A DNA stretch of 60,000 bases from Tubulanus polymorphus. Its lineage: Eukaryota; Nemertea; Palaeonemertea; Tubulaniformes; Tubulanidae. Position numbers and translations under genes: made by a program. Position 1 is the first letter of the stretch, and the number at the start of each line of letters is the position of its first letter. The notes under the pieces are model-generated. The model was not told where the DNA came from and made no database searches. It saw nothing but the letters and a program-made list of their open reading frames with translations. This document shows, one piece after another, positions 27,101 to 39,100 of the stretch. Location of the stretch: NCBI RefSeq assembly GCF_964204645.1, contig NC_134036.1, positions 3,029,501 through 3,089,500 of the forward strand, in the 5' to 3' direction.

Positions 27101-30100
27101 TATCAATGACTGACTGTAGTCCTAATAGGCTTGGCAAACCAATTCCAGGAAACGAAGAGATTTACAACATGAGAAAGGTTATCATCATAAGACACTATAA
27201 TTCCTGATATTGCGGCTCAGTTAACCATTAGATACTGTTCCTGAAAATCGGGGAACAGCAAACCATTGCTAGAGACTGTTCCTGACAATCACGGGTCGGA
27301 GAACCATTTTGAAAGACTGTTCCTGGCAATCCAGGGTCAGTGAACCATTTTGAAAGAGTGTTCCTGGCAATCAGGGGTCAGTAACCCATTTAAAGAGACT
27401 CTTCCTTACAATCAAGGGACAGTAAACAATTTGCAGAGACTGTTCCCGATAATTAGCGGGGACAGAGAACCATTTTAAGAGGCTGTTTCAAACAATCAAA
27501 CCAATAGTTCAAACAACATAACAGCTGATACGGAATAAGATGAAAGCTTAGAAGCAAATGCAAAGCCACATTCGGAAGTGGATATAGCGTAATAGGTCCA
27601 GTACAATTCCTACATCATCAGTCTGAAGAGTACGGAACACTTCACCGATGATATTCTCTCGATCGCGTTCACTCGAGATAACTCGCATAGACAGACAGAG
27701 CTTCTTTGCTTCCATTCATTGTCAGATACCGATGACCACTTGTGATTGTCAGGTACCGACCGCTATCTATCCGCGCTAATGAGCTGGCTATCGTATTTCG
27801 TAGACATGAAAGAGTACACCACTACAACTAGAATAAATTTCGTTATCTTTCAAGGAATGTACAATATGTCTGTCTATAGGTCTACTTGACGTAAATGCCA
27901 CAAAAAGTCTGAAGTAGTTAAAGATTACTTCAACGATTCAGTAAAATCGTGATTAGTTATTAATGAAGACCTTCTCATTGGCCCTACTCGATAACTTCGA
28001 CGATTCAGTAAAATTATGATTGGTTACTTTGACGACTTTCTTATTCTTAATAACTTCAACGATTCAGTAAAATTATAACTATTTACTAATGACGACCTTT
28101 TCAACCTTGATAACTACAACGATTCAGTAAAATTGTGATTAGTTACTAATGACGACCTTTATCATTCTCAATAACTTCAACGATTCAGTAAAATTATAAC
28201 TATTTACTAATGACGACCTTTTCAACCTTGATAACTACAACGATTCAGTAAAATTGTGATTAGTTACTAATGACGACCTTTATCATTCTCAATAACTTCA
28301 ACGATTCAGTAAAATTATGATTAGTTACTAATGACGACCTTCTAATTCTCGATAACTTCAACGATTCAGTAAAATTATGATTAGTTACTAATGGCGACCT
28401 TCTAATTCTCGATAACTTCAACGATTCAGTAAAATTATGATTAGTTACTAATGGCGACCTTCTAATTCTCAATAACTTCAACGATTCAGTAAAATTATGA
28501 TTAGTTACTAATGACGACCTACTCATTCTCGATAAGTTCAAGTAATATAAATGCATCAAAGTACTGAGTAGGCAGAATACACATAAAAGAAGGAAAAAAT
28601 TGGATGTTGATGCCAGACTTTGTTTGGCTTCATGGGGAGGACTAACAGCTCTACTCGTATAACAGTGCTTTACAATCTACCTCAAAAGCAATCACAGTTA
28701 GAAGGAAACCCGACAGATCCTGTGCATTAATTATTCAGCCCAGTCGTAAAAGACCATCAGACACAATCGGCTAAAATTGCCGCAATCAATTTATTAGCAA
28801 CAGCAAAAGATGTACGCACGCGACGGCCAAAAAACTAACTAACCGGTATTTCATATTTGAATAATGAATCGGCAATCACTGATTTGGTGGCATTCCCACG
28901 TTTTGTAAATTCCACAAACGGAGACGTAAATATCAAACATGAGTATTGAACCATTTTTTCGAGAAATAGGAAATGTACATTTTCTGCAAATGAATAATAT
29001 ATTTGCTTAGTTCCCTGAATGGAGATTTGCATTTTTCTAAAGATGGAAATATGTATTTTCATATTTCTTAAAATGAGAAATATGTTTTCAAAGAAGAGAA
29101 ATTCACATATTTCTAGGAAATAGAAATGATTATCATATCATATCAGGAAACTCTCAAAAACCTTCCCCCAAATATTCTTTGTGCGCAAATGCTAACGTTA
29201 TGGGTATGATAACTATAAAAAATCTCTTTTGCTACAACGAAGTTTCTGTAAAGATCTGAGAAATTCAAAATTTAATGAAAAGTAAAGAACTTCAATGGCA
29301 ACGGGAAATTTAATCTAAATTGAACTAATTTCGTCGAAGAAAATTTTATTCATATCTAAAAGTAGAATTAAGCAAAAATGTTAAAATTAATGGAAACTAT
29401 TTCGATTGCGATGCGAAACCATGAAAATTATTTTCAAAATCTATTCCAGCCTAATTATAAACTTCCTTTAATGTTTGTTTTTCTTCACAGGGACAAACGT
29501 GATTTATTTTCGAGCAAACGCTACGGTAAAAAGAAAAGACTAGTTTGATTTATACGTACCACCCTCCTCCCAGTCCTTAAATGCAGTAATAAATTGATTC
29601 TAAAGTAGAGATTCTATCTATTTCGAGATAGCTGCTGCAGGACGAATTCTAATATTTCACCGGTCGTTTCGCAGACGAGCGCCGACAAAAACAGGCGTCA
29701 TTAAAATTTCATTTGCATCTGGTTTCGACAAAACGAATCACGAGCGTTCGTGCTGCTAGTATTGTCCTCGGCATGCGTGGAGATTCGTCTAAGTGGCTAA
29801 ATTTATCATTGTCTAGATTTTTTAATCAAAGTGTGAGATTGAAACGGCGACACGGACATTCGAGCCGCACGCGAAAATCAGATGTAGACTTCTCTGCCGG
29901 CAGGTAACGTCCATCTCCGCGCCGATGATTAAGACCGAAGCATTAATGGACGAAACGGGAAGAGAAATGTTTAGCAGACAGTTCTGAAATTACAGTAGAG
30001 AATAATCCATTGGGAAAGTTAATTGAAAAACTTTTCATTGAATTCTTTGAAAATGTTCTATTCGTTTTAGGCAAGATTGTGGCTATGAATTTTTCAAAAA

Positions 30101-33100
30101 GCTTCGGGAATTAAGTTATACTGAATTCAATTCGTTTCGATAATAGACCTGAAGAAAGACTTGGTATATGAGATTGGAAAATTGTAATCACGCATGAGTT
30201 GAACTAGACTTGAAAGTTCATTCTCTTCTCAGGTGAATAAATGCAATAAAAGTTGAAGGAGGATTTGTGAAGAATGTGAAACAGAAACCCGCTCCGTTCT
30301 GACAATAGACCGTAAGGAGAAAACTTGGAACCCCAGATGTTGAATTTCCAGAAGACAAAGTACCTGTTACGTTTCAATTTGGAACCAATAATTAAAAGAA
30401 AGCATCCTAGCTGTACTTGGGGCCGATCCTTTCAGTTTTCCAATAGTGAATCGTAGCACTTCCCGAATATAGTTGGAGACATTTTGTTTCTCCAGAAATT
30501 CTTTGAATAACTTGAACAACTATCGATAATGAAGAACTTCCTAAGGGGGATATTGTTGCACAGTTTTATACTGCATTGGTGGAGTCATCTACGTTTAGGG
30601 CACAGCATGAAACCAGCAAGGGCCCTCTCTCAAGGTTTGCACAATTTGGGCTCGACCAGTCCACCTATTGAACTCAAACATCGACTGTGAAGCTGGGAGC
30701 AATCAACGATTGTCTCCCCTACGAATGACATTTATTTGAACTTCTTCAAAGTTAAAACGCTCCCCAAATAGTATATAGCCTTTAGGTTATTCACTTAGAC
30801 AACCTGCGGTTCCCTTTGATGTATTATCTTAGAATACTATATATATCTCTCTCTAAAAAGCATTTTGTAATTGCAGTAGAGTTGGTTCCACGCATGGCAC
30901 CACAGTCGATTTGCGGACCGACTCTCTTTGCGCATTTCTCTCATGTCGCAATTAGCGAGAAGTAAAAAAAGATTACGAACAACTTGAACAGAAATTTCCG
31001 AAGGGCTTTTAAATTTTCTCGTATTTCAAACACAGCCACTGGCAAGTAATTATTAAGATTAAATTATATTCACCAGTATACGTGGGTACGTGCACCCGAT
31101 AACCCCTCCGGGCCTTGCGGGTAGCGATCCTTAGTTTGTTTACTTAATATTCATTACTCGGATGAAAACCCAACTAGCTGTCGATGAATTAAGTCGATAG
31201 TCTGGAAAGCAGTTAGTTTTTTTCCCCTCTTGCTTCTTTTTATATATCGCAAGGGCGGATCATCACGGCTTTAGGGGCCTTGAAAATGTTCAGATAGTGA
31301 TATCGACCATATTAACGATGAAACTAACCACAATTCAAATCTTTATCGATCGCCGTTTCGGTGCCTGCCAGAAATTACTGTAAAGGTAATTCACACTTTT
31401 TTCATAAATGCATTTTTCATTGAGATATTTGAAAAATTTATATCTGGAGAAACACTGCCCTTGACCCCCTCCGCTCAAATTTATGTATACGTCCCGGATA
31501 TATATAGAGATGGGCTAAAATGGTTGACTATCGTGAAATACTCGTATGCGGTGACCTCTTGTGACCAAAACAAAAATCTTTTGCTTTCTTCTTTGAAACA
31601 AAAAGAAAGGCCGAACCCGAAAGTTATGTCGATTTTAACACATTTTGCAACTCCTTGAAATGTCAATATTCCTGAACGCTTCTCCGTGGCGGCCTCTAGC
31701 GGCCAAGACTCGAATCGACCTACGTGTAGCAAGTAACGCCAGAAAATGGAAGAGATTTAGAAGTTCACACGTCTTCCGTTTCCGGGTAGAACAAGACGTT
31801 CGATCTGCAAAGTATCGAAATCAAACGTGAAATCCTCCTAAATAATGTACATACGTGGCGCCATCTAGCGTCCAGGCCATGTTCAACAAGTTTCATCAAA
31901 AGACTCGCTGGCGGAAATTTCTGAATCTTCGCATCACGATTGGCAATGCATTTTTCTCCTCCTCGAAGCAGATGATATGCGATCCTCTTGTCTCTCATCT
32001 TCAGCAGCGCATCCGTCGTGTGGTGGTGACGACGCTCACAATGATGATAAAAATACTGAACGAAACGACGATGAAACGACGAAGACGGAAAATATTTCGG
32101 AATCAAAGCCGAAACGACGAAGAATTCGATACGGTTAATGTTCGAATTGAACGATCGATTACCGAGATGCTGAAGATTCTTTCGATTCTTTGCAGTTTTT
32201 TTTTCGAGATGGAAATATTTTATATCATCTCACGCGCATAACAAGTCGTATCGATTTCATGGGAATGTGAAAATATCTTTTTTGTTCTGTTCACAAATCG
32301 TGAAGTGTAGCACCAGCCTCAGGCGTAGAGACACTTCTGGATTTGTTTCTCTTTTCATTGAAAACTTTTTTCCGTCAAAAGTAAAAGCGTGCACAGTTTC
32401 ATTTGGCATTTATCATGGCCAGTCGGTCGATCGATTTTCTGGGGGAAGGTGATAATATTTTTGGCGGAGTGGAACTACTATGTGGAAACACAATGCTAGT
32501 ACCGTTAAATCGAGAGGTCAGGGAGAACTCACCCTCCCGAAAACTTTGAACAAGTTGAGCATAAAAAGATGAGTTTCCAAACGGTGTAAAAGGTAAACAG
32601 GCCAAAGTCCGTGCAACCGATGAAGATACGGCCAAATCTATTGATCTGAGCTTTTGAAGCTGTTAATGATGGGCAGATCTCAGGACGGAGGACGGAGTTA
32701 CTCACTCAAAGCGAGGGGCTTCCTGCTGTCGACCGATTAACGATTCCTCGAAAATTCCGGGGCGGGATCTTTTTGACATTCGTCGGGAAAACTCGAGATC
32801 GCGTTACAACGTCACCGGCATAATAACGTTGCCGGGGAAACGACGAGAACAAATATAACCGTCTTTATTGTTGGTAATATCGTCTTGCGTTGAATCGGGA
32901 GCCGCGCGGCCAGTGATTGGATTCAAACACTCGATCACGATCTGATCGGCAGCCGACACCTGGTATCGACTGGGTTTCCGACGGTGTGTATGTCAGCGAT
33001 ATGCTCGTTATGATTCAATCATGGCTTGTCTTAGAACGGACAGATGAATACTAAATCGTTAAATCCTCGGCTGAAATCAGGGCAGAATGTCGAAACTGGT

Positions 33101-36100
33101 CATCGGATTTAAGGTTAGCACAATCTAGCCGATGAAGCATTGAAACCTATATGTTACTGCGATATACGATATGATATATGATATGATCTTTGGTAATGAT
33201 ATATGATATGATACCTGTTAAGTAGGCTAATAAGTTAGTTATTTGAGTCCAAAAACGCATCGCAAAAAAACTAAGGATCGGTTTTCTGGCTTGTTCATTT
33301 GGAGGACTGAATAATCCCGTTCTGTTAACATCGGAGAGCCGCATGTAATTTCCCAGACAAAAGATAAATGCTTTGAAGAGAAGTAACTTCAAAAACATGC
33401 CAAACAACAGTGTTTTAACAATGCTATTGTTTTCGGTCGCTATACTGCACAACGGTCGACTTTCTATGTCGCTGTATGAAAAATAGCGAAGGAAATGGAA
33501 ATCTCGCTAGAACTCGTGATTTTGCCTAGATCCGACTATACCCCAAAAACATGTACACGCCTGACATTTCAATTATCATCTGCTGCTTTGTTATCGATTG
33601 TTTTTCCTAAAACGTTATTTCTGTACATTTTTAATGAATCGATTAGACTCAGGTTGATAACCCGCACCGGAGCCGCGCAACGGAAACTTTTCTCTCTTGG
33701 GAGTTTAAAATTCTTTTCCATAACATGATTGTTAGAAGAACGGGCAAAATTTTAAATCTGACTAACAACAACTAACTATTTGCCGTCCTATTTTCCAAGG
33801 CACCGTTAGTTGCATAGCTAATATTTCCATCGAGGAAGGACACCTTGCCTTCTGCTGGCAAATCAAGATGTGCTAGTATAACTACTATAATAGCGAATAT
33901 CAAAATACAGTGAACCTCCGATATACCGCCAGCCCATATACCGCCACCCCGCCTACCGCCAAGTTTTCTCAAAGTACATCTCTATACAAATACATAATAA
34001 AACACCCCCAATATACCACCATAATCTCTAAAGCGCCAAATCGTTCTGCATCGCCTTCGGGGGTTGACTGTTTTATACAAACGATTTACGCGTATTTACA
34101 GAGTATAAGTTGTAAAATTGCAATTGCCATAAAGAGCTCGATGTCACATTTGAAAGTTCGAAGCAATTGCATCATTATTTTTGTTCGAGGTGTTATTATC
34201 TATCTAACAACTGCAACGTTTTCATCGATATTTCACAGAAAAATAATTTTATCAATACTTTGTATTATGACCAATTTGAAGTGGTTGTCCGTATGAGTTG
34301 ACAAGAAGCAAGAACGTCCGGGCATCAGTTCTGCCGCAGCAATTTGACAGCGTTGGCGATGGAACGTCGTCGGAAGATGGAACAGCCGGTCTAATGCAGG
34401 CAGGCTTGAAGGTCCCGATGACTTCTACGTAGTGAATCGTCATGGCGGCTGAAGCGAACGTAACCCGCGAAGAAGCATGCGCGCAGCAGTATGCTCAATG
34501 GTCTGGTCGTTTCTATATCAATGTGTACATTCTAACTCCGATTATGTTCGCGGGCTCGTTGATGAACACTCTAAACGTCGTCGTGTTTACCAAGTTAAAG
34601 TCTTCTCATCCTTCAATACACTTGTTAAAATGTCTCGCACTAGCAGACATCGGTTTGCTGTTTGGTCACTTTCTTGCGGATACTTTGCGCTATCTGATTT
34701 TCTACATCAATAACGGCGATAAAGTTTTCGCCGATCCTTTTTCCATTTATCCGAAAATGTACGCGTACGGAACACGGGCATTGCGTATAGGATTTGTGTA
34801 TGAGCGCAACTGGTTGACTGTTCTGATACAAATAGAACGATTACTGACTGTTTTATACCCGTTAAAAGCGAGCCAATGGTGGACGAAAAAGCACATGAAC
34901 CGAATCATCGGCGCAGCTACGGTCCTGTTCTTTATTTGGCCCAGTTATTTCCCCCTGACCCTTAAAATAGAAGAATATATGGACCCTTGTCACGGACCTA
35001 TTACTCAACTTGTTCACAAATATCCGAAAATATATGTACTATGTAATAAACTTATAGGTCCGATTTTTAGGTTGGTAATTCCGTGTGGTGCAGTACTCTC
35101 GATAAATACAGCCCTCATCGTAACCTTGTACGTGAAGTTCAAACAACGCCAACAATTAGGCGGCACCTCACAAAAACTGTTGACAGGTGATTCTAAAGCA
35201 ACTCGTATGGTTATATCGATGAGTGTAACCTTCCTGGTTCTAGAACTACCTGCAACGTTTTCTAAAGTGCGTTCGTACGCGCTGCCGAATGCGGTTATTT
35301 GGGAATTAGCGATGGACATAGCGTACGTTACGAGTGATCTTAATTCGTGTGTTAATTTCATTCTGTATTGTATCGTCAATAAACAATTTTACCAAACGTT
35401 GAGGCAAATCACTTGCAAAACTGGCAGGTAGGTAGAGTTTTTTAGAGTTTGTAAAATAAAAGCAAAAAAATTTTAGACTAATATATTGTGCGAAAATTTC
35501 CGGTTTTTTACCCACTTCAAGATTCGTCTTTAGTTTATTCATATATTCCACCAAACAGTCCAGTTCAATTCCACACCTACTTCACGTCGTCCTTCCTATA
35601 GACTATCACAAATCACAAAAGCATAGACGAGAGAAATGAAATAGAAATAGACAACATTTTCTCTAGATAATCAATTTTGTATATACCTTTCTCATTATGT
35701 GGCACTGATTTGTAGCATATCAAAAACACGTTGAGACCCAATATATTCGACTGTTTTATTCTAACATTATTTCATGGAATTTTAAATGTTTATTCCTGTT
35801 ATGAAGTTTAAAGAACATGATATTAGTGGAGATTGGGTCCATCACTTCTTTCAGATATGGCCCCGAATTAGCCATTATACTGTTTAGCAACATCGAAGAT
35901 GCTGACAAGCATGAAGTGGGGTATTATAATAGCCAGTACCCAGACGTGAAGAATGAATAATAAGATCCAAACACCCACCATTCACAAATTAAAGAGATTA
36001 CAAAAGAAGTTTACTTGAATTTGAAATCAACACTAAAAGGCCATGGCAATTCGTCGGGTGCGATAAGGTGTTGGTGCCAGAGTTTCGGGATGAACTGTTT

Positions 36101-39100
36101 GAAGACGAAGATTCCTGTGTTTTTAAAGTTTGGAATTCACATCGAATTTCGTCGATGTCACTGTAAACCGGGTGATCAACAACAGCGGAGGCGGAGTCGT
36201 CTGCGTGGAATATTGAGAAATTGAGATCCGTGCAATTTGCTCGCGCGCCGCGTCGAAATCGCCTGCGGCAATCGAGGATAATAGGCCATTCAAATCTCAT
36301 CACCGACAGAAGAAGATACGATAGTTAGGTTTAATAAGATGTATATGCGTGGATACGACGAGAGAATGTAGGAGTATAAGGGAAATATTTCAAATCACAT
36401 ACATCGTTCTGTGTGGATTAGTCGATTTTTTGTCCACTCAAAATCGATCGTGCCACCTGAGAACATCATGTATCTGTCGCGTCCATCTTGTATTACTATG
36501 TTATCCTCGTTAAAAATTCCCCGATTCCAACATCTTCAACCGCAGATCAACAGAACCGAAACCACTTCAATATCTACTCTGTATCTTTGCCCTCGGGGTA
36601 GTCATTATAACTCTCCATTTCTCAATCTTACTGTCTTTCCTCAATCAATATTCACCACACAGTCCATCACACTCCCTCCTCCCTTATGACCAGTCCTTTT
36701 CCTTCCAACTCCTTGTCCCTCCCGTATATCTTTTGTCTGACCAATTTGAGATTTAGTTCTACAAATCGTGCAGGTTTCCCTTCTTTCCCTTGCCTTCATT
36801 CTATTCTGCCACATTTTATTTTGAATTTTTTATTTTTGTTATTACTCTTCTCAGTTCTCTGTAATAAGCGTCTGCCTATAAATACTGTTGTTTTCCATTG
36901 ACTATACTCATTCGCCTGATGAAGCAACTTTACATTAGTAGCGAAAGCTCATGCGTCAAATAAATAGTTAAATAGTTTGTAAATGGTCTAAATTTTCAAG
37001 GTTACACTATCTTTTTCTGTCCTCACATGCATCAGCGCTATCCATTTTTCTCAATCTTGACTGATTCAATCGTTCACACTTGTCTCATACCGCTTTCCTT
37101 ATCTTCCACTTTATTTGGGGAGACGTTCGCGTCTAAAAAATCAATTCAGACAAAACGACCCATCAACTTTACCAATAGTCTATCGGACTCCAAGATATTC
37201 CATGTCCTGTTTTTAGCACGTGGACTGTACGTATGGATGTTACCATGCCTTAGATCGCATTAGCGTTCATCAATATCAGTGTTCTATATATTGATTTTTT
37301 CTTCTCACGAAAAAGTGGCCCTAATGACCTCCGAATTTGATAGAAAATCATCTTCCCATCAGCTTCCGAAAGATGTAGCATCCAATGAAAATAGACCATA
37401 TGCGTAGAAGGTATACCATCTATCGCAAATAGGGTGTAACGTATGATTTGGTCACCGACTAACCATCGAAACAGGGTCATTTACGCTTCAACTTTTTTTT
37501 CTTTTATAGTCTATATACAACATCACACTCGTTTGTATTTAAGCTTTCCAGTCTCAGCTCTTAAAAATCCACCTTGGAAACCTGCTCGTAAATAAAGATG
37601 TGCTAAAGCTTAACTAATAGAAGGAACGATATAAATATATATACTGGTTCTGAAATTTCTTTTGCTAGAAAGAGAAACCACCACAAAGCTCCAATTTAAA
37701 CGTCGTTTTCCTTACAGCGAAGTTTGCACCATTATTTTGATCGAGGTATTATTATCTATTACTACAACTGCAAAGTTTCATCGATATTTCAAGATATATT
37801 TGAATTATGTAAGGTATATTATTGTCTATGTGATTTTCCTGATGCAACAAAGAGCGTGCATCAGTTCTGCTGCAGCGATTTGACAGCGTTGTCGATGGAA
37901 CCAGCCGGTCAAAGGCATGCGTGGAGGTCCCGATGACTTCTACAAAGTGAATCGTAATGGCGGCTAAAGTGAACGTAACCCGCGAAGAAGCATGCGCACA
38001 ACAGTACGCTGATTGGTCTGGTCGTTTCTACACCAATATGTACATTTTACCAACCGATTATCCTCATCGGATGGACGATGAATATTTTAGTTATTGTCGT
38101 GTTTACTAAGTTAAAGTCTTCACATCCTTCAATACACTTGTTTAAATGTCTCGCAATAGCCGACATCGGTTTGCTGTTCGGTCACTTTTTGCGGATACTT
38201 TGAGGTATTTGATTTTCTATATCAATGACGGCGATGAAGTTTTGCGCCTGATCCTTTTTCCATTTATCCGAAAATGGTCTTAAATCATAAGACCGGTCTT
38301 AAATTGTTAGATTGGCTATAGAACTAAGTTGGTCTTAGACTAGTCTTAAGTCTAAGCCATGACTATGCAACCAGCCCCAGTGTTTTAACAATGCTATTGT
38401 TTTCGGTCGCTATACTGCACAACGGTCGACTTTCTATGTCGCTGTATGAAAAATAGCGAAGGAAATGGAAATCTCGCTAGAACTCGTGATTTTGCCTAGA
38501 TCCGACTATACCCCAAAAACATGTACACGCCTGACATTTCAACTATCATCTGCTGCTTTGTTATCGATTGTTTTTCCTAAAACGTTATTTCTGTACATTT
38601 TTAATGAATCGATTAGACTCAGGTTGATAACCCGCACCGGAGCCGCGCAACGGAAACTTTTCTCTCTTGCGAGTTTAAAATTCTTTTCCATAACATGATT
38701 GTTAGAAGAACGGGCAAAATTTTAAAACTGACTAACAACAACTAACTATTTGCCGTCCTATTTTCCAAGGCACCGTTAGTTGCATAACTAATATATCGAT
38801 CGAGGAAGGACACCTTGCGTATCTGCTTGCAAATCAAGATGTTCTAGTACAACTATAATAGCGAATATCAAAATACAGTGAACCTCCGATATACCGCCCG
38901 CCCATATACCGCCACCCCACCTACCGACAAGTTTTCTCAAAGTACATCTCTATACAAATACATAATAAAACACCCCCAATATACCACCATAATCTCTAAA
39001 GACCCGAAATCGTTCTGCACCGCCCTAGGGGGTTTATTGTTTTATACAAACGATTTACGCGTATATATATAGAGTAAGTTGTAAAATTGCAATTGCCATA

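Larger units (their letters stand above)
25934..34441 (+). other. Intron 2 of the adhesion GPCR, 5' part before the nested receptor
   Basis: Contains two foldback elements (25979-26151, 26396-26504), the 41-bp array (27225-27525), the 60-bp array (27925-28545) and an AT-rich stretch (28840-29500). From 33408 it belongs to the duplicated receptor block. ORFs around 31461-32241 on both strands have no recognisable domain. Confidence 0.55.

Noticed and set aside
27225-28545. Regularly spaced repeats considered as a CRISPR array
   Set aside because: Eukaryotic context, contiguous tandem units with no unique spacers, and no cas genes.
28260-28559. Minus-strand 99-residue ORF with 20-residue repeats (SLVTNHNFTESLKL)
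   Set aside because: It is a by-product of the 60-bp array, whose period is a multiple of three. The same words appear at 17963-18328 wherever the repeat occurs.
31855-32241. 128-residue plus-strand ORF overlapped by a 113-residue minus-strand ORF
   Set aside because: No recognisable domain or splice context. Both frames are open through the same GA/CT-rich DNA, which argues for chance.
33495-33728. 77-residue ORF nearly identical to one at 38465-38698
   Set aside because: Identity follows from the recent duplication. Surrounding non-coding bases are equally similar, so there is no sign of coding constraint.
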